Assembly (NCBI GenBank): GCA_022648295.1
Contig: JALCME010000005.1
Location: 1 to 64,000 of the forward strand
Length of the DNA: 64,000 nucleotides
Direction of reading: 5' to 3'
From: Bacteroides sp.
Lineage (GTDB): Bacteria; Bacteroidota; Bacteroidia; Bacteroidales; Bacteroidaceae
Part shown: in pieces, positions 55,304 to 64,000 of the stretch
How positions within the stretch are numbered: the stretch's first letter is position 1
How the letters are laid out: the number at the start of each line of letters is the position of its first letter
Made by a program: the position numbers and the translations under genes
Notes under the pieces: generated by a model
Databases searched by the model: none
What the model was told of the DNA's origin: nothing
What the model saw: only the letters and a program-made list of their open reading frames with translations

Positions 55304-55527
55304 AATTTATAGACCAATGGAATATATTGTTTGCAAAAATGCAAAAAAAAAAGTTGATTTGGAGAAGATTATACTATCTTTTAACAAAGTATATTATACT
55401 CTGTTAAGCTTAATGCGCTTTTACTTTCCTTTGGGTTTAAGGTCGGAAGGAGGAATGCCACACTTAAGAAATAATAAAAAAAAATAAAAAGAAAGATCAT
55501 AAGTTTATAGTGAATAATGATTATTTC

Positions 55528-55535
55528 TACTTTTG
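55528..55535 (+). promoter_or_regulatory. -7 box for the Crp-like gene
   Basis: The octamer TACTTTTG fits TAnnTTTG and lies 25 bases upstream of the ATG at 55561. This argues against an upstream in-frame GTG at 55510 as start. Confidence 0.55.
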
Positions 55536-55560
55536 CCTTTTAATTAAGAATAAGGAAGTT

Positions 55561-56229
55561 ATGGAAACAATGTATGATACCTTACTTCAACTGCCACTTT
55601 TTCAAGGCCTTGCAAAGGAAGACTTTACCAGTATATTGGGGAAAGTGCGATTGCATTTTACGCAACACAAATCCGGAGAAATCTTGATAAAGGAAGGATC
55701 AGTATGTAATCAATTGGTCTTTGTGTTGAAAGGAGAAATTGTTTCTTCGACATCATCCGTAGATGATTCTTACTGGTTTACCGAAGTGCTTCAGGCTCCT
55801 TGTTTAATTGAGCCCTGCTCTCTGTTTGGAATGAATACCACTTATGTATCCACTCATGTTGCATCTGCCGAAGTGCATACCATTAGCATTGATAAGTTAT
55901 TTGTACTTAGCGAGTTATTTGAGTATGAGATCTTTCGTCTAAATTACATGAATATGATAAGCAACCGTTCACAAATGCTTAGAAGCCGTTTATGGGCGAA
56001 AGTTCCGGGGGATAATGTAGAAACACGTATCGTTGATTTTATTTTCTCCCATATTGAGCGGACCTCCGGAGAAAAAATCCTTAAAATAAAGATGTCTGTA
56101 TTGGCCGATATAATTAATGCTACCCGGCTAAGGGTCTCTAAAGTCTTGAATGATATGCAGCAAAGAGGACTTTTGGAGCTACATCGGGGTGAAATTGTAA
56201 TTCCGGAGTTTGGCAAGTTGCTTTCATAA
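55561..56229 (+). CDS. Crp/Fnr-family transcriptional regulator
   Basis: This 222-residue protein has a cyclic-nucleotide-binding-like beta barrel (about 1-125, with LPLFQGLAKEDFTSILGKVR and GEILIKEGSVCNQLVFVLKG) and a C-terminal helix-turn-helix (about 150-222, with MSVLADIINATRLRVSKVLN). It lacks the cysteine cluster of Fnr. The phosphate-binding residues of cAMP receptors are not evident (SSTSSVDDSYWFTEV), so the ligand may differ. Targets are unknown. It is divergent from the M3 operon and upstream of the symporter gene. Confidence 0.88.
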   Translation: METMYDTLLQLPLFQGLAKEDFTSILGKVRLHFTQHKSGEILIKEGSVCNQLVFVLKGEIVSSTSSVDDSYWFTEVLQAPCLIEPCSLFGMNTTYVSTHVASAEVHTISIDKLFVLSELFEYEIFRLNYMNMISNRSQMLRSRLWAKVPGDNVETRIVDFIFSHIERTSGEKILKIKMSVLADIINATRLRVSKVLNDMQQRGLLELHRGEIVIPEFGKLLS

Positions 56230-56268
56230 TTTCTTCTGTTAATAGCCATTATATTCCATTTGAAAGTG

Positions 56269-56276
56269 TAATTTTG
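56269..56276 (+). promoter_or_regulatory. -7 box for the symporter
   Basis: The octamer TAATTTTG fits TAnnTTTG and lies 26 bases upstream of the ATG at 56303. It separates the symporter from the Crp-like gene. Confidence 0.45.
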
Positions 56277-56302
56277 CAAAATCAAACAAAATGATTCTTT
56301 AA

Positions 56303-57556
56303 ATGAATATAATAAGGAACTATGCATTTACTATTTGCTTAATAATAGGCATTCTGATAGGCGGAATATGTGGAATTGTTTTTAGAGAAGGTGCCGTTGT
56401 GGTAAAGCCAATAGGGGATTTGTTCTTAAACTTGATGTTTGTCCTCATTGTCCCATTGGTTTTCTTAAGTGTTTCGTCTGCTATATATAATATGAAGCAA
56501 ATGAATATGATAGGTAAAGTTGTTGTCAATATCATATTCGTATTTATCGGTTCCGCTGTGGTGGCTGCCTTAGTTGCGTATTTGCTTACCTTATTTTATA
56601 ATCCGTTGGAAGGGGTTGATAAAGCTGCTATAATGGCTAACTTACCGCAACACGCGGAGGGGGTATCTTTATCTTCGGGAGGATTGTTTGTAAGCACTTT
56701 TACAGTACCTGACTTCTTACAGCTTTTTACAAAATCAAATTTGTTGCCGCTTATCCTTTTTTCCGTTTTTTTAGGATTGGCTACCGCCTATGCGGGGGAA
56801 CACGGAAAAGTTGTGGCCAGCTTGTTAAATTCGGGCATGGTTGTTATTTTGCGTATGATGCGTATCATCATGTACGCGGCTCCTATTGGGCTCGGGTGTT
56901 ATTTTGCCGATACAGTGGGACGAGTCGGCGGACAAATATTGAACGGTTATCTTAATGCATTTATGCTTTTTCTTGTACTTACATTTATTTGTTATGTAGG
57001 GATAAACTCGTTGTATATTTGGCTTGCCGGGGGAAAGAAAGGATTATCTACTTTTTGGCGGCATATCATTACTCCTTCGCTAACGGCGATTGCTACTTCG
57101 TCAAGTGCTGCATGCATCCCGGTGAATATCGAGGCTGCCAGGCGAATGGGAGTACCGGCTAATATTGCTGAAACAGTGATTCCTTTGGGGACCAATATGC
57201 ATAAGGACGGTTCTGTGATGGGGGGAGTAATTAAGATTGTGTTTTTACTCACTATCTTCGGGCAGGATACAGGATTCTCCGGCAATGTGTTTTTTATTAT
57301 CGGAGTGGCGCTGTTAGTTGGAGCGGTAATGGGAGCTATCCCCAGCGGGGGTATGACCGGGGAATTACTCATCTGTTCGGTGTTTGGTTTTTCGCCCCAG
57401 TTGGCCGGAACCCTGATGGTCATCAGTACGATTATTGATGTTCCTGCCACATTGCTCAATTCCACGGGAAATGTCGTCAGCTCGGTATTGGTTGCCCGTT
57501 TGACAAAAGGAAAGAATTGGAGAGGAACTTTAGCGGTATCTGATGAAAATCAATAA
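56303..57556 (+). CDS. dicarboxylate/amino-acid:cation symporter (SDF family)
   Basis: This 417-residue inner-membrane protein of the glutamate/aspartate transporter (DAACS) fold has eight helices and two re-entrant loops. Family motifs are the serine-rich loop TPSLTAIATSSSAACIPVNI, the NMDGT-equivalent PLGTNMHKDGSVMGG, and AVMGAIPSGGMTGELLICS. It imports acidic amino acids or C4-dicarboxylates with Na+ or H+. The exact cargo cannot be told. It is convergent with guaA over a hairpin terminator at 57574. Confidence 0.9.
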   Translation: MNIIRNYAFTICLIIGILIGGICGIVFREGAVVVKPIGDLFLNLMFVLIVPLVFLSVSSAIYNMKQMNMIGKVVVNIIFVFIGSAVVAALVAYLLTLFYNPLEGVDKAAIMANLPQHAEGVSLSSGGLFVSTFTVPDFLQLFTKSNLLPLILFSVFLGLATAYAGEHGKVVASLLNSGMVVILRMMRIIMYAAPIGLGCYFADTVGRVGGQILNGYLNAFMLFLVLTFICYVGINSLYIWLAGGKKGLSTFWRHIITPSLTAIATSSSAACIPVNIEAARRMGVPANIAETVIPLGTNMHKDGSVMGGVIKIVFLLTIFGQDTGFSGNVFFIIGVALLVGAVMGAIPSGGMTGELLICSVFGFSPQLAGTLMVISTIIDVPATLLNSTGNVVSSVLVARLTKGKNWRGTLAVSDENQ

Positions 57557-57573
57557 ATCCATTATATAATAAG

Positions 57574-57604
57574 CAAGGGAATTATTCTTTTAATAATCCC
57601 CTTA
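57574..57604. terminator. bidirectional hairpin terminator
   Basis: AAGGGAATTATT at 57575-57586 pairs with AATAATCCCCTT at 57592-57603 with one mismatch, followed by ATTTAT. It lies between the symporter and guaA stops. A second small hairpin (TATAGTAACC and GGTACTATA) lies at 57617-57643. Confidence 0.55.
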
Positions 57605-57658
57605 TTTATAGCTGTTGATGTATAGTAACCTTTTTCAGGTACTATAAATTCTCCTGTT

Positions 57659-59182
57659 TTATTCCCATTCTATTGTGGAAGGTGGTTTGGACGAAATATC
57701 GTAAGTCACCCGGTTTACCCCTTTGACTTTGTTGATAATATCATTGGATACCTTTCCTAGGAAATCGTAGGGTAAATGAGCCCAGTCGGCGGTCATTGCA
57801 TCGGTGGACGTTACTGCACGCAGTGCAACAGCTCGTTCGTAAGTCCGTTCGTCTCCCATAACACCTACGGATTGTACGGGGAGTAAAATCACACCTGCCT
57901 GCCATACCTGGTCGTAAAGTCCCCAGTCGCGTAACCCTTGAATAAAAATATCATCTGCATCTTGCAGAATACGCACTTTCTCGGGAGTAATATCACCGAG
58001 GATACGTACAGCCAGTCCCGGTCCGGGGAACGGATGACGGGTAATCAAATGTTCGGGCATGCCGAGTTCACGGCCTACGCGGCGAACTTCATCCTTAAAT
58101 AGTAGGCGGAGCGGCTCGCAAAGTTTCAGGTCCATTTTTTCCGGTAGTCCTCCCACGTTGTGATGGCTTTTGATTACAGTACCGGTGATAGATAACGATT
58201 CAATACAATCGGGGTAAATAGTTCCTTGTGCCAGCCACTTCACATCTTTAATTTTATGGGCTTCTTCATCGAATACATCAATAAATCCTTTACCTATGAT
58301 TTTTCGCTTGTGTTCCGGTTCCGTTACGCCTGCCAGTTCGGAAAAGAACTTTTTGCTGGCATCAATACCTATAACATTTAAGCCGAGGCATTCGTAGTCA
58401 TGCATCACATTCTTAAATTCGTTTTTGCGAAGCATGCCATGATCTACAAACACGCAAGCCAGGTTTTTACCAATGGCACGGTTTAGCAATACTGCTGCCA
58501 CGGATGAATCGACTCCACCACTTAGGGCAAGTACTACTTTATCGTTACCTAACTGTTCTTTCAACTGTGCTACGGTGGTTTCGATGAACGAAGCGGCACT
58601 CCAGTCCTGTTTGCATCCACAAACATCAACCACAAAGTTTTTTAAAATCTGTGTACCGTCTTCTGTATGGAATACTTCCGGATGGAATTGTACACCCCAG
58701 ATTTGTTCATTCTTTATCTGATAAGCTGCTATTTCGACTTTATCCGTTGAAGCAATCTTTTTAAAATTTTCCGGTATGTGAGTGATGGTATCTCCATGGC
58801 TCATCCATACCTGGGTGTGTTCTTTTAATCCTTTAAACAAGACATTTTCTTTGTCAAAAGAATCAAGATGTGCCCGTCCGTATTCGCGGCTTCCGGCTGG
58901 TTCTACGTTGCCTCCGCTGGTATAGGCTATAAATTGTGCACCATAGCAAATGCCTAAAATAGGATATTTACCACGCAGTTCCTTTAAGTCTATTTTAAAA
59001 GCCTTCTCGTCATAGACAGAAAAGGGGCTTCCTGATAAAATGACTCCTTTTACACTTTTATCTTCTTTTGGGAACTTATTATACGGAACAATTTCACAGT
59101 AAGTATTCAATTCGCGAATGCGGCGCCCGATGAGTTGTGTGGTTTGGGAACCGAAATCAAGGATGATAATCTTTTCCTGCAT
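57659..59182 (-). CDS. guaA: GMP synthase (glutamine-hydrolysing)
   Basis: This 507-residue enzyme makes GMP from XMP. The class-I amidotransferase half has the nucleophile Cys in [20 protein letters not shown] and [10 protein letters not shown]. The ATP pyrophosphatase half has [20 protein letters not shown] (the PP-loop SGGVDS). The C-terminal dimerisation domain has [20 protein letters not shown] and ends in [10 protein letters not shown]. It is monocistronic on the minus strand with a promoter box at 59213. Confidence 0.97.
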   Translation of the reverse strand: MQEKIIILDFGSQTTQLIGRRIRELNTYCEIVPYNKFPKEDKSVKGVILSGSPFSVYDEKAFKIDLKELRGKYPILGICYGAQFIAYTSGGNVEPAGSREYGRAHLDSFDKENVLFKGLKEHTQVWMSHGDTITHIPENFKKIASTDKVEIAAYQIKNEQIWGVQFHPEVFHTEDGTQILKNFVVDVCGCKQDWSAASFIETTVAQLKEQLGNDKVVLALSGGVDSSVAAVLLNRAIGKNLACVFVDHGMLRKNEFKNVMHDYECLGLNVIGIDASKKFFSELAGVTEPEHKRKIIGKGFIDVFDEEAHKIKDVKWLAQGTIYPDCIESLSITGTVIKSHHNVGGLPEKMDLKLCEPLRLLFKDEVRRVGRELGMPEHLITRHPFPGPGLAVRILGDITPEKVRILQDADDIFIQGLRDWGLYDQVWQAGVILLPVQSVGVMGDERTYERAVALRAVTSTDAMTADWAHLPYDFLGKVSNDIINKVKGVNRVTYDISSKPPSTIEWE

Positions 59183-59212
59183 AAAGCTGTAAGGGTTTTA
59201 TAAATGATGTGC

Positions 59213-59220
59213 AAAAATAG
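59213..59220 (-). promoter_or_regulatory. -7 box for guaA
   Basis: The minus-strand octamer TATTTTTG fits TAnnTTTG and lies 31 bases upstream of the guaA ATG. Confidence 0.5.
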
Positions 59221-59681
59221 GAAAAAACGAGTTATTAATCGCAAGACAATCATGCTTATTTGTCGCGTTCTACTAATATTTAGAATTCTTGTCTTTTTTA
59301 TCTAACATAAATCTCTTTGTTTTCATGAGTTGTAATTTCATAGGTCTATTTTTCAATATAAGCTTTTATTGACTTGATATCGCTTGATTCTGTTCTTTTA
59401 TCTGTAATGTTTTTTATAAGTAAATAATTTACTTTCTTTAGAGGTTCGTTCTGATATTGTCTGAGATAATTCTGAGCAAATTATTAATAGTTTTGTGCGT
59501 AGAGTTTGTGAATTGTTGGATGAAGAGTTGTTATAGAGTTTTCCTCAGGTGATGGGTGCACTTTGGCTTAATGGGTGCATTTTTATTTGAATTTATTCTT
59601 AGTTTGCTTTGTCTACTTTGCAAAACTTTGTTTTTTCTATTCTTTAAAACTATTTAATTGTGATTTTAAGTGCATATCTAA

Positions 59682-60791
<1,110 letters not shown>

Positions 60792-60810
60792 TTCATTTAG
60801 TTAGAATAAA

Positions 60811-60846
60811 AAAAGGGAACGGCTTGAAGTCGTTCCCTTTTTTTAT
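60811..60846 (+). terminator. intrinsic terminator of gapA
   Basis: GGGAACGGCTT at 60815-60825 pairs with AAGTCGTTCCC at 60827-60837 (one G-U), followed by a run of eight or more T. An A run precedes it, so it may work in both directions. Confidence 0.9.
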
Positions 60847-60870
60847 TCCCCTTTGAAAACCTTTATATGA

Positions 60871-61085
60871 GGTATACTTTTGCTACAAAAAAGCGTTGGC
60901 CTAAGGATACATTTTGACGGTCAGGTTGTTTGGCTTTCACAACAACAGATTGCTTTGTTGTTTGATACTACCCAACAGAATGTCAGCTTTACGTTAATAG
61001 CATTTTAGACGAAAGTGGGCTACAGGAAGAAGTAACTCACAAGTATTTCTTGTTAGTCCGAACTGAAACCACTTCGATTCATTAA
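60871..61085 (+). pseudogene. remnant of a RhuM-family gene
   Basis: The frame from 60871 reads RIHFDGQVVWLSQQQIAL then LFDTTQQNVS, which matches the N terminus of RhuM (virulence RhuM) proteins. Reading stops at a TAG at 61006. A frame change near 60980 continues the homology as SILDESGLQEEVTHKYFLL up to about 61085. Only about 65 of the usual 300 or more residues remain. RhuM genes are typical of mobile islands and type I restriction loci, so this is a relic of an older insertion. Confidence 0.7.
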
Positions 61086-61360
61086 AAACGGGGCGAGAAG
61101 GGTCTCTGGATGGGATTTGGCTGAAAGCTGAAAGCAACCTGAAACCTTGCTTTCAGCCGGAATGCCGATGTACAAAGGGATGCAGAGGCTGAAAGCAAAA
61201 ACCGATGTTTTTTTAAATTCCGTCATTTAGAAGTCGTTTTTACTAAATATCCTACCTTTATCCTACATTGTCATGCTTAATGATACTTCTGTTTAATGAT
61301 AGATATGTTATGTCCACTCAGTGCAATGGTTTAATGTGCAGCTTAGGGTGGAAGACTTCG

Positions 61361-61492
61361 TAGCCTAGGTCTGCAAGGGAGATAACCCCGGGCAATTAGG
61401 CAAATACCCCTGGGCTGCGAAGGAAATAGCCCGGGTTTACGATGAAAGTAGCCCAGATTTACGAAAGAAGTAGCTCAGGTTTGTGAAGGAAA
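61361..61492. repeat. 22-bp tandem repeat array, six copies
   Basis: Six adjacent 22-base units begin at 61361, 61383, 61405, 61427, 61449 and 61471. Each starts TAGCCC or a close variant (TAGCCT, TAACCC, TACCCC, TAGCTC), then a GGG/AGG block, then a purine-rich end such as GAAGGAAA. A degenerate seventh unit follows at 61493 and a possible zeroth unit precedes at 61339. The 22-base period shifts the reading frame each time and stops occur in all frames, so it is not a protein repeat. There are no spacers as in CRISPR. Confidence 0.8.
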
Positions 61493-61584
61493 TAGTTTTG
61501 AGCTAAGAAAGATTGTCCCTAAACTGTTACGTTAAAAGCTCTGTATTGTTGGTCTTCTATTTCCAGCACACGGGGCATATAGAT

Positions 61585-61618
61585 CCAACGTACGGGAGAT
61601 ATATGTCCTGCACGTTGG
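61585..61618. other. 13-bp hairpin
   Basis: CCAACGTACGGGA at 61585-61597 pairs with TCCTGCACGTTGG at 61606-61618 with one mismatch and one G-T. It stands alone in the repeat-rich gap; no adjacent T run. Confidence 0.5.
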
Positions 61619-61841
61619 AGATAGAGAGCTGATAAATAGCTAAACTAAACCCTTTTCGGGTTATATTGCTCTTTTACCGTTTATTCATTGGGCAATTCAA
61701 TGAAAGACATGGTCAGTTGAAGTGAAGTAGATATTGTGTTGAGACGGGATAGATGGTCTGTTGGGGGCAAGCAGATGGTTTATTCAATATCAACACATCG
61801 TCTTTTTCATATCTTTATTCACTTTGATTGGTTGCTAAGGG

Positions 61842-62438
61842 TTATTTTTGTAGCGCTTCAACCAGAAGCGTGATATTGGCCATGAACAACCTTACGGAAA
61901 TCGCCAAAAGAATAATGCCGAAGAATTTTCGGATGATGTAAATGCCCCCCTTTCCCAAGAATTTTCGGATACGTTCTGTCATCCTGATCACAATGTACAC
62001 CCATACCATGTTGAGCACCAATGCCATAATGATGTTGAGGCTTGCATATTCGGCACGGAGTGAAAGCAGTGTGGTGAAAGCACCGGCACCGGCTACCAAG
62101 GGAAATACTAAGGGTACCAATGTGGCTTCTTTCATAGGACCCTGGTTTTTAAAGATTTCCACATCCAGTATCATTTCCAAAGCCATCAGAAACAGTATGA
62201 CCGCGCCGGCTACTGCAAACGACTCAATATCCACATGGAATAATTTCAAGAGCATGTCTCCTGCATAAAAAAAGCCGATTAGCAGGGCAAAAGAGATTAA
62301 TGTAGCTTTCATGGCACTTACGTCCTTGCCTTTTTCCCTTAGCTCAATAATTATAGGTGTGGATCCTATAATATCAATAACGGCGAATAATACGATGAAA
62401 GCACTGATAAATTGTTGGAAGTTAAAAGTTGAAAACAT
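61842..62438 (-). CDS. MarC-family integral membrane protein
   Basis: This 198-residue inner-membrane protein has six helices and the family motifs FIVLFAVIDIIGSTPIIIEL and FPLVAGAGAFTTLLSLRAEY. The ATG at 62438 follows a strong Shine-Dalgarno (AAGGAGGAAT), and the longer reading would begin 14 codons earlier without one. MarC proteins have no established function despite their name. It is divergent from topB. Confidence 0.9.
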   Translation of the reverse strand: MFSTFNFQQFISAFIVLFAVIDIIGSTPIIIELREKGKDVSAMKATLISFALLIGFFYAGDMLLKLFHVDIESFAVAGAVILFLMALEMILDVEIFKNQGPMKEATLVPLVFPLVAGAGAFTTLLSLRAEYASLNIIMALVLNMVWVYIVIRMTERIRKFLGKGGIYIIRKFFGIILLAISVRLFMANITLLVEALQK

Positions 62439-62590
62439 AGATTCCTCCTTTTTTCTGCAAAGATAATATTTGCAATCCAAACTTCTTTATAATCCGATAA
62501 TATTATATAACATATAAGTGTTACGTCCTTACAGTGCGCGGTTCATTTCTATATTTTTTATTCATTCTTCTTTTGTACTTCTCTTTTTCG

Positions 62591-62598
62591 TACCTTTG
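62591..62598 (+). promoter_or_regulatory. -7 box for topB
   Basis: The octamer TACCTTTG fits TAnnTTTG and lies 21 bases upstream of the topB ATG at 62620. A TTTG is present at 62572-62575 but the spacing (15 bases) is short for a -33 element. Confidence 0.5.
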
Positions 62599-62619
62599 CC
62601 AGACTGAAAAAAGAAAGGA

Positions 62620-64000
62620 ATGATAGTTTGTATAGCTGAAAAGCCTTCAGTGGCACGTGATATAGCAGATGTACTCGGAGCAAGGGAACGAAAAGACGGG
62701 TATATTGAGGGGAACGGGTACCAGGTGACATGGACATTCGGGCATTTGTGTATGCTCAAGGAGCCACATGAATATACGCCCGGATGGAAATCATGGAGTT
62801 TGGGGAGTTTGCCTATGATTCCTCCGCGTTTCGGCATCAAGCTAATCAGTAATCCTACTTACGAGAAGCAGTTTCATACGATTGAACGTCTCATGCAGCA
62901 TGCCGACGAAATCATAAACTGTGGTGATGCCGGTCAAGAAGGGGAACTTATTCAGCGTTGGGTGATGCAAAAAGCCGGGGCTCGTTGTCCGGTGAAGCGT
63001 CTGTGGATTTCATCGCTGACCGAAGAAGCGATCCGTGAAGGATTTGCAGGATTAAAAGAGCAGACAGAGTTTCAGTCTTTGTATGAAGCCGGATTGAGCC
63101 GTGCCATTGGCGACTGGCTGTTGGGCATGAATGCCACGCGCCTGTATACCATAAAGTACGGGCAGAATAAACAAGTGCTCTCTATTGGGCGGGTACAAAC
63201 CCCCACATTGGCTCTTATCGTTAACCGGCAGTTGGAAATAGAGCATTTTGTACCCAAGCAATATTGGGAGTTGAAAACGGTTTACCGGGATACGACATTC
63301 TCTGCTATAATAAAGAAAAGTGAAGAAGAACAGATTCTGGATGCAGATAAGAAAGATAACTCATCAGCGGAAACCTTGAAAGCTCCTCAAAAGGAAACCG
63401 AAAATAGAGGGATAGAACCTATTGAGGACCGTGAAAGGGGAATTGCCTTGCTTGAACAGATTAAGGATTCGCCTTTTACTGTGACAAGTGTGGAGAAGAA
63501 GCAGGGAAAGGAGTATGCGCCCCGTTTGTTCGACTTGACTTCCCTGCAAGTGGAATGTAACAAGAAGTTTGCATATTCGGCCGACGATACTTTGAAGACG
63601 ATTCAGTCGTTGTATGAAAAAAAAGTGGCTACTTATCCCCGTGTAGATACAACTTTCCTGAGTGATGATATCTATCCGAAGTGTCCCGGCATATTGAAGG
63701 GATTAAGGGATTACGAAGCGTTTGTTGCTCCTTTGGCTAATGTTACTTTGCCAAAGTCAAAGAAGGTTTTCGATAACTCTAAGGTGACGGATCACCATGC
63801 CATTATTCCCACAGGACAATATCCCCAGAATCTTACGGATATGGAGCGCCGGGTGTATGATCTGATAGCCCGTCGCTTTATCGCTGCATTTTATCCCGAC
63901 TGCAAGGTGGCTACGACTACGGTGCTTGGCGAAGTGGAAGGCATCGGCTTTAAGGTGACGGGAAAGCAAATTCTGGAACCCGGCTGGCGGGTTGTATTTG
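62620..64000 (+). CDS. topB: DNA topoisomerase III, 5' part (runs off the window)
   Basis: At least 460 residues of a type IA topoisomerase. The start MIVCIAEKPSVARDIADVLG is the toprim-domain opening with the catalytic Glu. The toprim DxD-type acids follow in INCGDAGQEGELIQRWVM, and ALSRAI-GDWLLGMNATRLYT and LSIGRVQTPTLALIVNRQLE are the central blocks. The active-site Tyr is in KVATYPRVDTTFLSDD. It relaxes negatively supercoiled and decatenates DNA. The gene is open to the end of the window, so the C-terminal part and stop lie outside. A possible low-complexity insertion (SEEEQILDADKKDNSSAET) is at about 227-245. Confidence 0.95.
   Translation, partial: MIVCIAEKPSVARDIADVLGARERKDGYIEGNGYQVTWTFGHLCMLKEPHEYTPGWKSWSLGSLPMIPPRFGIKLISNPTYEKQFHTIERLMQHADEIINCGDAGQEGELIQRWVMQKAGARCPVKRLWISSLTEEAIREGFAGLKEQTEFQSLYEAGLSRAIGDWLLGMNATRLYTIKYGQNKQVLSIGRVQTPTLALIVNRQLEIEHFVPKQYWELKTVYRDTTFSAIIKKSEEEQILDADKKDNSSAETLKAPQKETENRGIEPIEDRERGIALLEQIKDSPFTVTSVEKKQGKEYAPRLFDLTSLQVECNKKFAYSADDTLKTIQSLYEKKVATYPRVDTTFLSDDIYPKCPGILKGLRDYEAFVAPLANVTLPKSKKVFDNSKVTDHHAIIPTGQYPQNLTDMERRVYDLIARRFIAAFYPDCKVATTTVLGEVEGIGFKVTGKQILEPGWRVVF

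Larger units (their letters stand above)
61086..61841. other. non-coding repeat-rich stretch
   Basis: No gene is visible. It holds repeated GGCTGAAAGC elements at 61119-61196 (with the inverted copy GCTTTCAGCC at 61149-61158), the 22-bp tandem array at 61361-61492 and a hairpin at 61585-61618. All frames have frequent stops. Confidence 0.6.

Noticed and set aside
55510..55560. An upstream GTG start for the Crp-like gene
   Set aside because: A good promoter box at 55528-55535 lies downstream of the GTG, so the GTG would not be in the mRNA.
61361..61492. CRISPR array
   Set aside because: The 22-base units are directly adjacent with no spacers of constant length, repeats are imperfect, and no cas gene is near.

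Overview
The window looks like chromosomal DNA of a gut Bacteroides or close relative. Evidence for this is the lpxC-fabZ gene fusion, several families typical of the phylum (DUF3256, DUF4847, DUF5715, DUF4465, an HU-like protein with a basic N-terminal extension), a BlaI/M56/thioredoxin cluster, a TonB-dependent cobalamin uptake operon with surface lipoproteins, weak Shine-Dalgarno use, and many -7 boxes of the Bacteroidetes type TAnnTTTG. I cannot name the species from sequence alone.

Layout. 1-778: no intact gene, probably decayed DNA. 779-2081: a minus-strand pair, a hemerythrin-domain protein and a LuxR-type regulator with a degenerate receiver. 2175-6848: a plus-strand BlaI / thioredoxin / M56-TonB / thioredoxin cluster with a candidate BlaI operator pair in front. 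6871-7700: a zeta-toxin-like kinase and a small overlapping partner. 7910-9157: an exported Ntn hydrolase. 9189-17830: a minus-strand cobalamin operon, with riboswitch, DUF4465 lipoprotein, PKD-like lipoprotein, leucine-rich-like lipoprotein, BtuG-like propeller and BtuB-like receptor.

17928-27297 is a run of minus-strand housekeeping genes: purM, prfA, pyrF, an HD hydrolase, lpxD, lpxC-fabZ, lpxA, a TnpR-passenger-like gene and miaA. 27385-41036 is a second minus-strand run: peptide transporter, hpt, adk, obg, pgeF, B3/4 protein, M23 peptidase, phoH, purC, menG, aroE, an alpha/beta hydrolase, TPM protein, lemA and an HU-like gene preceded by an unusual set of inverted repeats. 41339-49240 is mixed: nnrD/nnrE, DUF5715, truA, DMT transporter, DUF3256, tRNA-Gly and tRNA-Tyr, ribH, a TPR protein, recF and DUF721. 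49245-55303 is a tightly packed six-gene minus operon (M3 peptidase, DUF4847, dCMP deaminase, S41 protease, 5-FTHF cyclo-ligase, PHP phosphatase). 55561-64000 holds a Crp-like regulator, an SDF-family symporter, guaA, gapA, a degraded stretch with a RhuM remnant and a 22-bp tandem repeat, marC and the 5' part of topB.

The most unusual features are the lipoprotein-rich riboswitch operon for cobalamin, which has an internal intrinsic terminator; the paired dyads upstream of blaI; the M56 sensor protease fused to TonB, plug-like and carboxypeptidase-D-like domains; the alternating AAAGGCTTTTAAT inverted repeats at the HU-like gene promoter; the CACCCGGGTG palindromes between the peptide transporter and nnrD; and the 22-bp tandem array near 61.4 kb. 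I see no CRISPR array, rRNA operon, intact insertion sequence or prophage.
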